Part shown: in pieces, positions 1 to 8,730 of the stretch
Layout: each line of letters begins with the position of its first letter
Position numbering within the stretch: position 1 is the stretch's first letter
NCBI GenBank assembly: GCA_002403205.1
Contig: DHHJ01000017.1
Coordinates: forward strand, 20,337-84,336
Reading direction: 5' to 3'
DNA length: 64,000 bases
Origin: Anaerolineaceae bacterium UBA4775
Lineage (GTDB): Bacteria > Chloroflexota > Anaerolineae > Anaerolineales > Anaerolineaceae
The notes under the pieces: model-generated
What the model saw: the letters and a program-made list of their open reading frames with translations, nothing else
The model's database searches: none
Told to the model about the DNA's origin: nothing
Program-made: the position numbers and the translations under genes

Positions 1-44
1 CCAGAGTATTTCTTTAGAATATTATTATGTGACAAAGGTGGTGA

Positions 45-221
45 GCACAAAAGCCGTACGTACCCTCTCGATCCTGCCCCACTCCTTTAGGAGGGGCCGG
101 GGACGTCCCAACCACAATCCCAGAGGTTAATTTCTCCATCGTAAGAAAAATTAGTGCGCACAAAAGCGGTCCGCACCCTCTCGATCCTGCCCCCCTCCTT
201 TAGGAGGGGCCGGGGGAGGTC
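45..221. repeat. Pair of imperfect ~64-bp direct repeats with hairpin
   Basis: Two copies of a unit of about 64 bp lie at 45-108 and 158-221, 113 bp apart. Both begin GCACAAAAG, share CCCTCTCGATCCTGCCCC, and contain a small stem-loop; in the second copy the arms are CCCCTCC (192-198) and GGAGGGG (203-209) around TTTA. No coding function is evident, and the ORF crossing the second copy looks spurious. The unit resembles dispersed intergenic palindromic elements, but whether it recurs in the genome cannot be seen here. Confidence 0.6.
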
Positions 222-294
222 AGGCTGGGACATTATCGGAACCAATTTTGGCTCGTTCACAATGGTCGTAGCGACACCCCGCTCTGTTATGAGA

Positions 295-510
295 TTAAAA
301 CCCGTACTTCTTCAGCAAGGCTTTCAGATCGTCCGGGTCATCAACCCACACCTCGCTGAAACCGCAATTCGCACAGCAGTACTGGGTGGTGTTGATGGTT
401 TTAAACGCAGAAAGTGACTTGGGACCTCCTAAGGTGGAGGGTGGCTGGATGCTGCCCGGTAAACGAACAATTTCGCTGGAATGGCATTTGGGACAGAGCA
501 TATTCTTCAT
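295..510 (-). CDS. Small zinc-ribbon protein (hypothetical)
   Basis: This 71-residue protein has two CxxC knuckles, CPKC near residue 7 and CANC near residue 46, the spacing of a compact zinc ribbon. The C-terminal part is acidic then basic (VDDPDDLKALLKKYGF). There is no signal peptide or membrane segment. An alternative start is the internal Met at codon 4. No family-specific function can be assigned; such ribbons occur in nucleic-acid-binding or protein-binding adaptors. It stands alone, downstream of the 45-221 repeats in sequence order and transcribed toward them. Confidence 0.6.
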   Translation of the reverse strand: MKNMLCPKCHSSEIVRLPGSIQPPSTLGGPKSLSAFKTINTTQYCCANCGFSEVWVDDPDDLKALLKKYGF

Positions 511-658
511 GGGGGGTGACCCTTTCCATGTCGGTTTTTTTTTCCGGTTACCTGTATGGTACGCGCGTTAAGCTCTCAAAAACTCACAAATTTGCTTTAT
601 TCAGGATGTGTCTGGTCGCAAAATCCCAAGAAGAAGGCTGGATGCAATTAAATGCCAA

Positions 659-702
659 CCGGCGGCCTCTTCCACAGTGATGCTGCGGGAGCAGGCCGCC
701 GG
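659..702 (-). terminator. Inverted repeat, possible terminator of the LysM gene
   Basis: The arms CCGGCGGCCT (659-668) and AGGCCGCCGG (693-702) are a perfect 10-bp inverted repeat around a 24-nt loop, 40 bp past the stop codon of the LysM gene. Only a weak T-rich stretch follows on the minus strand, so it may be an mRNA 3' structure, not a classical intrinsic terminator. Confidence 0.45.
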
Positions 703-740
703 GCAGGGGGCAAGGAATCAGACGTGCAGGTTAAGCCAGA

Positions 741-1469
741 TCAAGGATTAGGTGTGTTTGTGGCGGTGGCCGTGTTGGTAGGGATCGGCGTCGGCACGAT
801 ATTGACCGGGATGATCAGCAGGTCGCCGACGAAGATATCCGTTTCGCTTTCCATTTCATCCAGGTCATTTTCACGGCGGTAGCGGTTGGTTTCCTGAACA
901 ATGCGATCCACTTCGCTGTTGAACTGGACCGCCAGGGCAAACAGGCTGTCACCTGGCCGGACGCGGTATTCGATCAGTGTGCCGGGCGGGGTGTCATCGG
1001 GGATCGGAGTAGGTGTGGGCAACTCCTGGCCTGGCGCTGGGACGAGAATCGTATCCCCGGGGAAGATCAGGCAGCGGCTGTCGAGGTTGTTGAGCACCAA
1101 GAGCACATTGACATCCACTTCGAACTCTTCAGCGATTAGGAAGCAGTTGTCATCCTCCTGGACCACATATTCAACCGGCCCTGAGGGGGTGCTGGTCGCT
1201 GTGGGCGTGGGGGTTTCCGTGACCGTGGGCGTCAGGGTAAACGTAGGTGTGGGGGTGATGGGCGTGGGTGTTGGGGTCTCTGTTGGGGTGGGTGTATTGG
1301 TGCTAAACAGCGAAAACTGCAGTCCGCCGCCACCGCCGACCAGGTAAATGACCAGCAGGACAATGCCAACGACCACAAGAAGGATCGCCAGCCCGCCAAG
1401 GATATAGGGGCCCATTTTCTGTTTTTTTCGATAAGATGAAATCACGTTTTTTGCATCTTTTTTGCTCAT
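741..1469 (-). CDS. Membrane-anchored protein with two LysM domains
   Basis: The 242-residue protein has a basic cytoplasmic N-terminus, one membrane segment (about residues 20-46), a Thr-Pro-rich linker (about 58-95) and two LysM-like modules (about 98-147 and 167-225). LysM domains bind the glycan of peptidoglycan or chitin, so the protein probably sits in the membrane with its C-terminal part gripping the wall. The first module contains two Cys residues (DDNCF and SRCLIF) that could form a disulfide outside the cell. A GAGGAAA ribosome site lies 5 nt before the ATG. No catalytic domain is visible, so a structural or scaffold role is likely. The next gene upstream on this strand is uvrA, about 180 bp away. 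Confidence 0.85.
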   Translation of the reverse strand: MSKKDAKNVISSYRKKQKMGPYILGGLAILLVVVGIVLLVIYLVGGGGGLQFSLFSTNTPTPTETPTPTPITPTPTFTLTPTVTETPTPTATSTPSGPVEYVVQEDDNCFLIAEEFEVDVNVLLVLNNLDSRCLIFPGDTILVPAPGQELPTPTPIPDDTPPGTLIEYRVRPGDSLFALAVQFNSEVDRIVQETNRYRRENDLDEMESETDIFVGDLLIIPVNIVPTPIPTNTATATNTPNP

Positions 1470-1649
1470 AAGATTTTCCTCTTCGTTTGCGTCTCAATCC
1501 GGCAAATCGGCCGGAAAGCCCCATCGATAACGAAAATTTACTATTCCATTCTAACCGATAATGAAATTAAGGTCGAGTCACCCCAGGAGCGGTAAAAATG
1601 GCTGTTGGCAGACTCATCAATACGCAAAACGCGTACGGGTAGGACGGGT

Positions 1650-4574
1650 TCACGCAGCCACTTTGGTTTTCCGGCAATTGAGGATGCGTTTCATGAACTG
1701 CCCGGTGTACGATTGGGGCATTTCACAGACTTCTTCGGGTTCCCCCTCTGCGATGATCTCACCGCCAGCGTCGCCGCCTTCAGGGCCGAGGTCAATGATC
1801 CAGTCTGAGACCTTGATGATATCGAGGTTGTGTTCTATGATCACGACCGTGTTGCCCTCGTCCACCAGGCGCTGGAGCACATCGATCAAGCGGTGCACAT
1901 CGGCCGCGTGCAGGCCGACCGAAGGCTCATCCAGCACATACAGCGTGCTGCCGGTTGACCGGCGCGAAAGTTCTTTGGAGAGCTTAACGCGCTGGGCTTC
2001 TCCTCCGGACAGGGTTGTCGCCGACTGCCCCAGCCGGATGTAGCCCAGTCCGACATCCTGGAGGGTTTCCAGCCGGCGGGTGATCTTCGGGAAGGCCTCA
2101 AAAAAGGTTGCTGCCGTGTCGATGGTCATATCGAGGATATCGGCGATGCTGTGATCTTTGAAGAGGATCTGCAGGGTCTCACGGTTGTAGCGTGAGCCAT
2201 GGCATACATCGCAGGGGACATACACATCCGGCAGGAACTGCATCTCGATTTTGATTTGTCCCTGACCTGCACAGGCTTCACAGCGTCCGCCTTTAACATT
2301 GAAGCTGAAGCGGCCTTTCCTATAGCCGCGCATCTTGCTTTCGGGAAGTTCTGCGAACAGGTCACGCACGTAATCGAACACACCGGTGTATGTGCCGGGG
2401 TTGGAACGCGGCGTGCGTCCGATCGGCGATTGATCAATGTTGATGACCTTATCGATGTTTTCAACGCCTTCTATGGCATCAAAATCGCCTGGGAGCGAGC
2501 GGGCGCCGTGCAATTGCCGCGCCAGGGAGCGGTAGAGCGTGTCGATCAACAGAGAGGACTTGCCCGATCCGGATACCCCGGTGATGCAGATGAACTTCCC
2601 CAGGGGGAGGTCGAGGGTGATGTTCTTCAGGTTGTTCTCGCGGGCGCCGCGCAGCACCAGGTGCGACCCATTACCAGGACGGCGTTTCTCCGGCACCGGG
2701 ACGTATTTTCGGCCTGATAGGTATGCCCCAGTCAGGGAGATGGGATGGTCGATGATCACTTCGGGCGGACCCTCAGCGACGATCTCACCGCCGAGATCGC
2801 CCGCGCCAGGGCCAAGATCCACCACCCAATCCGCACGGCGGATGGTTTCTTCGTCGTGTTCCACCACCAGGACGGTGTTGCCCAGGTCGCGCATGCCCTC
2901 CAGGGTGGTCAGCAGGCGGTCGTTGTCGCGCGGGTGCAGTCCGATGGAGGGTTCATCGAGCACATACAGCACGCCCATCAGCCGCGAGCCGATCTGGGTT
3001 GCCAGGCGGATGCGCTGGGCTTCCCCGCCGGAAAGTGACCCGGCGGTTCGCTGCAGGGTCAGGTAGTCCAGCCCGACGTTGACCAAGAACCCCAAACGCG
3101 CCGTGACTTCTTTGAGAATGCGTTCAGCAATCAGCTGTTCGCGCGCCGTAAAGGGCGAATCGGTGCTTGACAACTTCTCGGCCCAGGCCAGGCTGCGGCG
3201 CACCGGCCAGGATGTGACCTCAACAATGTTGAATCCGTCAATGGTCACGGCCAGAACTTCCGGACGCAGGCGGTTTCCGTTGCAGGTCGGACAGGGTTGA
3301 TCGCTCATGAACTCGGCGATCTTGCCGCGCATGTACTCTGAATTGGTCTCACGGTAGCGGCGTTCGAGGTTGGTGATCACACCCTCAAAGGACGCCCTAA
3401 AGCTGCTTTGACGCCCGTTACGGCCGGTAAAGGAGACATTCAGTTCTTTTCCTCCCGTGCCGTAAAGGATCTTGTCCAGCTTATCCTCGGAAATGGAGGA
3501 CACCGGCGCTTCCAGGTCGATCTTGTAGTGCTCGGCCACGGCTTCCAGCATTTGCCAGTAATAACCGCCGTTATCCTTGGGGCCATTCCAGGATTCATCC
3601 ATAATAGCGCCGTCGATCAGTGCGACTGAGCGATCCGGGATGAGCAGGTGGGGGTCGATTTCCTGGCGGCTGCCGAGGCCCTGGCAGGTCGGGCAGGCAC
3701 CGTGAGGGGTATTGAAGGAGAAGGTGCGCGGTTCGATCTCGGTGATCACGCTGCCGTGCTCCGGGCAGGCGAGATGCTCTGAAAACTGGATATCGCGGGG
3801 CGGCTCTTCAGAAATGACCTGGATGGTGAGATAGCCGTCGCCAAATTTCAGCGCCGTCTCGACGGAATCCGTTAGCCGAGAGCGGCTGGCCTGGGCGTCC
3901 TCGTCGTTTTCGTGCTCGCGTAGGATCACCCGATCAACCACGGCTTCAATGGTGTGCTTTTTGTAACGTTCGAGGTTGAACTCCTCATCCAGCGAGACGG
4001 TTTGCCCATCGACCCGGGCGCGCACAAAGCCTGCTTTGCGAATCTCATCAAAGACGGCCTGGTAAGTGCCTTTGCGCTCACGCACCAGGGGCGCGAGGAT
4101 CTGCAGGCGGCTGTCTGCGGGCAGCGCTTCGATATCCTCCACGATCTCCTGGGCGGATTGCTTTTGCACCACCCGCCCGCAAATTGGGCAGTGCGGGATA
4201 CCGGCACGGGCATAAAGCAGGCGCAGGTAGTCGTAGACCTCGGTCACCGTGCCCACAGTGGAGCGGGGGTTATGCGAGGTCGCTTTTTGGTCGATCGAGA
4301 CCGCCGGTGAGAGCCCTTCAATGGACTCCACGTTGGGCTTGCTCATCTGGCCTAAAAATTGGCGGGCATATGCACTAAGTGACTCGACATAGCGCCGCTG
4401 ACCTTCTGCGAAGATCGTGTCGAAGGCCAAAGAGCTCTTCCCTGAGCCCGACAGGCCGGTGATCACCACCAGCTTGTCACGCGGGATCTCAACGGTAATG
4501 TTCTTGAGGTTATGTTCGCGTGCGCCAACCACGCGTAGATTGTCACGGGCCATCATCATGTTGTTGCTGCTCAT
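1650..4574 (-). CDS. uvrA: Excinuclease ABC subunit UvrA
   Basis: UvrA is the damage-recognition ATPase of nucleotide excision repair; its dimer loads UvrB on distorted DNA. The 974 residues match the usual length. Two ABC ATPase modules are complete: Walker A GLSGSGKSS (about 40-48) and GVSGSGKSS in the second half, signatures LSGGEAQR in both halves, and Walker B motifs ending LDEPSIGLH and LDEPSVGLH. Zinc-binding cysteines are present: CPIC near 129-132, then CPTC pairs in the insertion region, and the C-terminal finger CEAC...CDVC. Met6-Met8 offer alternative starts. The upstream region has two inverted repeats and two TATAAT boxes, suggesting regulated transcription. uvrB and uvrC are not in the window. 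Confidence 0.98.
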   Translation of the reverse strand: MSSNNMMMARDNLRVVGAREHNLKNITVEIPRDKLVVITGLSGSGKSSLAFDTIFAEGQRRYVESLSAYARQFLGQMSKPNVESIEGLSPAVSIDQKATSHNPRSTVGTVTEVYDYLRLLYARAGIPHCPICGRVVQKQSAQEIVEDIEALPADSRLQILAPLVRERKGTYQAVFDEIRKAGFVRARVDGQTVSLDEEFNLERYKKHTIEAVVDRVILREHENDEDAQASRSRLTDSVETALKFGDGYLTIQVISEEPPRDIQFSEHLACPEHGSVITEIEPRTFSFNTPHGACPTCQGLGSRQEIDPHLLIPDRSVALIDGAIMDESWNGPKDNGGYYWQMLEAVAEHYKIDLEAPVSSISEDKLDKILYGTGGKELNVSFTGRNGRQSSFRASFEGVITNLERRYRETNSEYMRGKIAEFMSDQPCPTCNGNRLRPEVLAVTIDGFNIVEVTSWPVRRSLAWAEKLSSTDSPFTAREQLIAERILKEVTARLGFLVNVGLDYLTLQRTAGSLSGGEAQRIRLATQIGSRLMGVLYVLDEPSIGLHPRDNDRLLTTLEGMRDLGNTVLVVEHDEETIRRADWVVDLGPGAGDLGGEIVAEGPPEVIIDHPISLTGAYLSGRKYVPVPEKRRPGNGSHLVLRGARENNLKNITLDLPLGKFICITGVSGSGKSSLLIDTLYRSLARQLHGARSLPGDFDAIEGVENIDKVINIDQSPIGRTPRSNPGTYTGVFDYVRDLFAELPESKMRGYRKGRFSFNVKGGRCEACAGQGQIKIEMQFLPDVYVPCDVCHGSRYNRETLQILFKDHSIADILDMTIDTAATFFEAFPKITRRLETLQDVGLGYIRLGQSATTLSGGEAQRVKLSKELSRRSTGSTLYVLDEPSVGLHAADVHRLIDVLQRLVDEGNTVVIIEHNLDIIKVSDWIIDLGPEGGDAGGEIIAEGEPEEVCEMPQSYTGQFMKRILNCRKTKVAA

Positions 4575-4587
4575 TCCATTAATTATA

Positions 4588-4635
4588 GCACAAATGTTTT
4601 ATTTTTGTGCGAACATATATTGCGCAAATGCGCAA
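4588..4635 (-). promoter_or_regulatory. Promoter/operator region of uvrA
   Basis: Two inverted repeats lie in tandem upstream of uvrA: GCACAAA (4588-4594) paired with TTTGTGC (4604-4610), and TTGCGCA (4620-4626) paired with TGCGCAA (4629-4635). On the minus strand a TATAAT sits just downstream of the first repeat and another TATAAT just upstream of the second. The GAAC-N4-GTTC SOS box is absent. The repeats are seen directly; their binding by a regulator is inference. Confidence 0.5.
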
Positions 4636-4752
4636 CCTATAATTATACCCCCGCGTGAACACGCCTGGGAAGGCGCGTCGATGGCTGCCTGCTAGTCCGG
4701 CACGGTCACCCTAATACCGAATACCCAATCCCCACTACCTGAAATCCAAATT

Positions 4753-5361
4753 TCACCCATCTGCGGGCTGAACGCCCATGTCCCCGGGCAAAAGCGTCAG
4801 ATCGGCAAAGTTTTCAAAGGAAAGGTCGTTGAATGTGAAGCCGCGCCGCGATCGGGCGATCTCAAACAGGCCCAGGTAATTGGTGGCGATCCCTTTGGAC
4901 CAGTCCAGGCCCAGCATCTCGGCTGCAGCCTCAATCAGGGTGTTGCTGGGCGCTTCAATCTCCACGAAATTGCCCAGGGGCATCTCATCCAAAGTGACCT
5001 CTACATCCCCCATGCGGTAGACCCGGCGGTATTTCTCGTACATCACGATCACCTGGTAGCCCAGGGCTTCAAACAACTTACGTGCTGTGGCGAAATCATC
5101 GACGGTGAATTCAAGTTCTGTGCGGGCGATCACACCGCCTTCAACGCGCGCATCGGCTTTGTAGGTAACCCGGGCACGGTCATCCTGCCGCAGGCGGAGC
5201 AAGCGTCCGCTCTTGTAGAGGGATCGGTCTGCGGTATCAAAACGCAGGTTGATCTCAAGGGTACGCTCTCGGGCCAGGTCTGCCCCGCAGATGTGCAAGC
5301 GCTGGTCCACCGCCTCAAGGTCTTGAATATAGAATTTGATCTCGCGTTCCTGGTCTTGCAT
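4753..5361 (-). CDS. CYTH-domain protein (class IV adenylate cyclase / thiamine-triphosphatase-like)
   Basis: The N-terminus carries the ExExK signature (EREIKF, residues 5-10) that defines CYTH phosphohydrolases, followed by alternating charged strands (RTLEINLRFD, RLLRLRQDD, VTYKADARVE, VEVTLDEMP, FVEIEAP) forming the triphosphate tunnel. These enzymes act on triphosphates with Mg2+; members include CyaB-type adenylate cyclases, thiamine triphosphatases and inorganic triphosphatases, and the exact substrate cannot be told here. The ATG at 5361 is chosen because GAGG lies 6 nt upstream; a longer frame exists but has no ribosome site. The membrane protein gene ends 17 bp upstream, so the two are probably co-transcribed. 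Length 202 residues; the last 30 residues extend past the usual fold. Confidence 0.85.
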   Translation of the reverse strand: MQDQEREIKFYIQDLEAVDQRLHICGADLARERTLEINLRFDTADRSLYKSGRLLRLRQDDRARVTYKADARVEGGVIARTELEFTVDDFATARKLFEALGYQVIVMYEKYRRVYRMGDVEVTLDEMPLGNFVEIEAPSNTLIEAAAEMLGLDWSKGIATNYLGLFEIARSRRGFTFNDLSFENFADLTLLPGDMGVQPADG

Positions 5362-5377
5362 GGGTAACCTCATTCTT

Positions 5378-5818
5378 CTAATCGGAGTCAGTAAAATATT
5401 CCTTGATGCTTGCAGCACGCAGGCCCCAGGCCACCAGCCCAAACCAAAGGGCTGTCAACAGCAGCATGAAGGGCCAGTTGCGCCGGGCAGCAGGGTCTTG
5501 CCACAGAAGCAAGCGTTCTATCCAGTAAAAGGCCGGGTAAAGCACCCCGGCCGCAGCCAGGAGGACCGGCGCCCAGCTCGCCCGGCGAAGGACGCCCCAC
5601 AGCACTGGCAGCGCCAGCATTCCCCAGGCCAGGCCGGCCAGCAAGAGGTAGGCATGTAACCCTGGCCCCACCAAGCGGATGATCAACTCACGTTCAGCCA
5701 CAGTCTGGGCAAAGCGCAGCCAGCCCAGCAGTGACCACAGGGCAAGGATCCACAGGATCAGCGTGACCGGCAGCGGACGCTTGGGTTTCGGGTGTGCCTG
5801 GCGGGATGAATTGGGCAT
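5378..5818 (-). CDS. Hypothetical four-helix membrane protein
   Basis: The 146-residue protein has a basic N-terminal tail (residues 1-15) and four hydrophobic segments at about 17-36, 50-75, 83-100 and 115-134. A WxxR pattern follows the first helix and the C-terminus is charged. No known family is recognised. It lies 7 bp after the helicase-associated gene and 17 bp before the CYTH gene on the same strand, so the three probably form one transcription unit. Confidence 0.65.
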   Translation of the reverse strand: MPNSSRQAHPKPKRPLPVTLILWILALWSLLGWLRFAQTVAERELIIRLVGPGLHAYLLLAGLAWGMLALPVLWGVLRRASWAPVLLAAAGVLYPAFYWIERLLLWQDPAARRNWPFMLLLTALWFGLVAWGLRAASIKEYFTDSD

Positions 5819-5825
5819 CCGTTAA

Positions 5826-7508
5826 TTATAATTCGGGCTGGTCGGGTTGGCCGGGCTCAGTTATCTCGAAAGCCATATCCGCAAGGTAGCCCAGGCGCGC
5901 CAATGCCGCGGCGACTTTTTCTTCAGTCCCCGGGTTGAGGATCACCGAAGTCGGTCCCAGCGGGTCACCTATAAAGCGCTCTGCCGGGGAATCCCGCAGG
6001 GCTTGCAGGATGCGCGGGTCTTCGACGCGCAGCACGACTGCGGGGAGAATGCGAGCCTGGCCGCCTTTCTGGTCCCATTGGCGCAGGGCCGCCAGCAGGC
6101 TGGGCGGAGGCGCTTCACTGTAGCGATCCAGCAGGGTTTCGAGATGCGCGATCTTGAGCCCCTGGCCTGCTGCCGTTTTGAGTGAGGCCGGGGTCAGCTT
6201 GTAGGTGTAGTCCTTCTCAGTCTCATCAACCCACAGGCAAAAACGGGCGATTTGATAGCGCGCCAGGCGTGGGGTATGGGTAGGGGCCTTAAGCGTGCCG
6301 TCTGAGAGCACCGTCAGGGGCTGACCCTCCTCTGCCAGCTCGGTGATCGGCTGGCCGAGCAGGAGGCGCTCTGACCAGTTCGAGAAGCGGAAGGCGGCTG
6401 GCGAATCGCTTTCAGCGGGGAAAGCCAGGTCAATCATCCCGAGCCAGTGCAGCGGGCCGGCGATCAGGAAGCGCACCAGGCCGCCATCCACCTGGTCCCA
6501 GTGCTGGATCCCGCTGAGGGATTCGCCGCTGCGGGCATCACGCACCAGCCAGGTGTCAAAGTCGCCGGCGGGGCGCTGGAAATCAGGCTCACGCTGGTGG
6601 ATGGCGCGCACAAAACTCTCCAGGTGCCACCAGGCGCCTTCCGGCACCTCGCTGAGCCGGGCCAGCAACCGTTCCCGGGTTGTGAGGGGTTCATTGCGCC
6701 AGGCTCCCTCGCACACCAGGTTAGGGACCAGGCGCAGTTCATTGAACTCGGGGGAAGCGCGCCAGCCGCGCACCAGCCAGGCTAAGGCCTCACCGCGCGG
6801 CATTTCGAGGAAGGGGCGTGCGTCCTCTGGCACCGGCTGCTCTTCGGAGCTGATCAGTTTCATGGCAGCCAGCAAGGCATGCACTACATCAAAAGGCGGC
6901 TGCCAGGTGTGAATCCCGGGCGACCGGTTTGGGTCACCAAGGCGCAGGGCTGCCAGCAAGGTGCAGGTGTGGTCCAGGATGCGGTCGGTGGCGAGCTGGA
7001 TGCGGGCTGTCTCGCCTGGGGAGGCCGCCCTTCCGGGCGGCTCGGGCTCGCTGGGCTTGACCGGGGGGAGTAGCTCCAGCACATCATCCGGAATGTAGGC
7101 ACATTCCTGCAGTTCTCCGCCGCGGCGGAGAAAATCCCGCCCGATCAGGGCGCGATACCAGAGGGTTTCGGCTGGTGAAACCGGATCGAGGAAGGGCTTT
7201 TCACGGTCACGTTTGCCGGGGCCGACCTCGCGCAATGGCCCATAGCTCTGATTGAAGCGCGCCCAGGGCATCCAGCCCGCGTGACGCACCAGGGCGTCCA
7301 GGGCCTGGCGGGCGTCAACGGGGAGAGTCTCAACGATTTCGATCACCAGGGATGGGTCGCGCAGGGCGCGGGTTAGGGCTGGCAGGGCGGTGTGCACATC
7401 GGGCGCTGTGATTTCCAGCCCCCACAGTTGCGCGACAATTTCCAGGAATCCCAGGTCATGGGTTTGCAGTCGGTGCATCAGGTCGGGCATATCACTTCGA
7501 GTATACAT
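5826..7508 (-). CDS. Helicase-associated domain protein (XPB/Helicase_C_3-like)
   Basis: The last ~90 residues match the helicase-associated C-terminal module found in stand-alone Chloroflexota and actinobacterial proteins: LRVEDPRILQALRDSP, then GPTSVILNPGTEEKVAAAL, a pattern shared with the N-terminal domain of XPB. The protein (about 560 residues from the ATG at 7508) has no Walker A or DEAD motif, so it is not itself a helicase. The N-terminal 200 residues are helical and Leu-rich with a basic patch (PGKRDREKPF). The start is uncertain: ATGs at 7508 and 7490 are both possible and neither has a strong ribosome site. The role is unknown; DNA or RNA polymerase-linked functions have been suggested for relatives. 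Confidence 0.7.
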   Translation of the reverse strand: MYTRSDMPDLMHRLQTHDLGFLEIVAQLWGLEITAPDVHTALPALTRALRDPSLVIEIVETLPVDARQALDALVRHAGWMPWARFNQSYGPLREVGPGKRDREKPFLDPVSPAETLWYRALIGRDFLRRGGELQECAYIPDDVLELLPPVKPSEPEPPGRAASPGETARIQLATDRILDHTCTLLAALRLGDPNRSPGIHTWQPPFDVVHALLAAMKLISSEEQPVPEDARPFLEMPRGEALAWLVRGWRASPEFNELRLVPNLVCEGAWRNEPLTTRERLLARLSEVPEGAWWHLESFVRAIHQREPDFQRPAGDFDTWLVRDARSGESLSGIQHWDQVDGGLVRFLIAGPLHWLGMIDLAFPAESDSPAAFRFSNWSERLLLGQPITELAEEGQPLTVLSDGTLKAPTHTPRLARYQIARFCLWVDETEKDYTYKLTPASLKTAAGQGLKIAHLETLLDRYSEAPPPSLLAALRQWDQKGGQARILPAVVLRVEDPRILQALRDSPAERFIGDPLGPTSVILNPGTEEKVAAALARLGYLADMAFEITEPGQPDQPEL

Positions 7509-7621
7509 CAATATCACCGGGGGAAAACCCTTTTGGCCTTGTTGAAGGGCTGATCCATGTTGACCAATGTCCTGCTCCCTCCTGAGGATCAAGACCATGC
7601 CCGTCTTTTTCTCTCCTCACC

Positions 7622-7653
7622 AAAAGCGGCTGGCTAATGATTTTGCCAGCCGC
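7622..7653 (-). terminator. Intrinsic terminator of the thioesterase-M42 unit
   Basis: A perfect 9-bp stem, GCGGCTGGC (7626-7634) with GCCAGCCGC (7645-7653), has a 10-nt loop and is followed on the minus strand by TTTT (7622-7625). It lies 31 bp past the stop of the M42 peptidase gene. Confidence 0.8.
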
Positions 7654-7683
7654 GGGTTCTTTACGACGCTGATGATTGGACGG

Positions 7684-8730
7684 TTAATTCAGAAGGTAGG
7701 CCAGGCACCAACGCGTGGTGGCCTCCAGCGCTTCGGTATGGGTGCGCTCGTAATTGTGCGAGGCATCCACGCCGGGCCCGATCAAGGCCACAGCCACATC
7801 GCCGCCTGCCCGCCAGTACGCCTCGCCATCTGAGCCGTAATAGGGGTAGATATCAACTTTGTGCGGGATATTGTGGGTTTCAGCCAGCTGGCGCAGGCGC
7901 TGGCTGAGTCCATGATGATAGGGCCCGCCGGAATCTTTGACGCACAGGGTGGCGTGGAATTCATCGGAAGCCTGCCCGTCACCCACAGCTGCCATGTCAA
8001 CCGAGATCAGTTCGCTCACCTGGGGCGGGATCCCGGCCGCAGCGCCATGGCCGACCTCTTCATAATTGCTCACGTGCAGCACGGTGGTCACCTTGGGTTG
8101 CAGGCCGGCCGCAGAGATGGCTTTGGCAGCATAGATCATGCAGGCCACGCACGCTTTGTCATCCAGGTGGCGTGAACGGATGAATCCGTTCGTGACCTCT
8201 ACCCGGGGGTCAAAGACCACAAAATCGCCAATGCTGACACCCAAAGTGCGCGTTTCCTCTGAACTGGTTGTGCGGGCGTCCAGGCGGACTTCCATGGTGT
8301 CATCGTTGCGTTCGGTCTTGCCCACATCCCCGCCGTGCACGTGGGTAGACGCCTTGGTCAGGAGCAAACTGCCCCGCAAAACCGCTTCTGCCTGGGTGAA
8401 CACGCTGACGCCTTCGCCTTCCACGGTGTTCCAGGCATAGCCGCCCAGTTTGGAAAGCTTCAGCCTGCCATTGGACTTGATCTCCTTCACCATCGCGCCG
8501 AGGGTGTCCACATGGGCAGTCAGGCCTCGCCAGGGGCTATCCGTCTCCCCGGGCAAGGTCGCGACCAGCGCGCCTTTGCGGGTGCGTGCTAATTGGACCC
8601 CGGGCAAGGTGGCGAGGGTTTCCTCGCACAGTGAGATAGCCCGGTCTGTGAAGCCGGTGGGGCTGGGTGTCTCCAGGAGCTGTGTTAAAAAGCGGATCAT
8701 TCCCTGGAGGTCAATTTCAGGCAGGTTCAT
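7684..8730 (-). CDS. M42-family metallo-aminopeptidase
   Basis: M42 peptidases are cytoplasmic di-metal aminopeptidases that form large tetrahedral assemblies and trim peptides. The motifs are in order: AHVDTLG (His73, Asp75), HLDDK (188-192, bridging Asp), NYEEVGHGA (222-230, catalytic Glu224 and metal Glu225), VDMAAVGDG near 245, and the C-terminal His in the RTHTEAL segment. At 348 residues it is full length. The segments RTTSSEET and SIGDFVVFDPR resemble the M42 subgroup linked to N-acetylglutaminylglutamine amide metabolism, but the partner genes of that system are not here. Ribosome site GGAG 4 nt before the ATG. It overlaps the thioesterase gene by ATGA (8727-8730), so translation is coupled. 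Confidence 0.9.
   Translation of the reverse strand: MNLPEIDLQGMIRFLTQLLETPSPTGFTDRAISLCEETLATLPGVQLARTRKGALVATLPGETDSPWRGLTAHVDTLGAMVKEIKSNGRLKLSKLGGYAWNTVEGEGVSVFTQAEAVLRGSLLLTKASTHVHGGDVGKTERNDDTMEVRLDARTTSSEETRTLGVSIGDFVVFDPRVEVTNGFIRSRHLDDKACVACMIYAAKAISAAGLQPKVTTVLHVSNYEEVGHGAAAGIPPQVSELISVDMAAVGDGQASDEFHATLCVKDSGGPYHHGLSQRLRQLAETHNIPHKVDIYPYYGSDGEAYWRAGGDVAVALIGPGVDASHNYERTHTEALEATTRWCLAYLLN

Noticed and set aside
154..417. Plus-strand ORF over the second repeat copy
   Set aside because: It runs opposite to a zinc-ribbon gene and over a palindromic repeat.
901..1347. Val/Gly-rich ORF on the plus strand
   Set aside because: It is the antisense of the Thr-Pro linker and LysM coding sequence.
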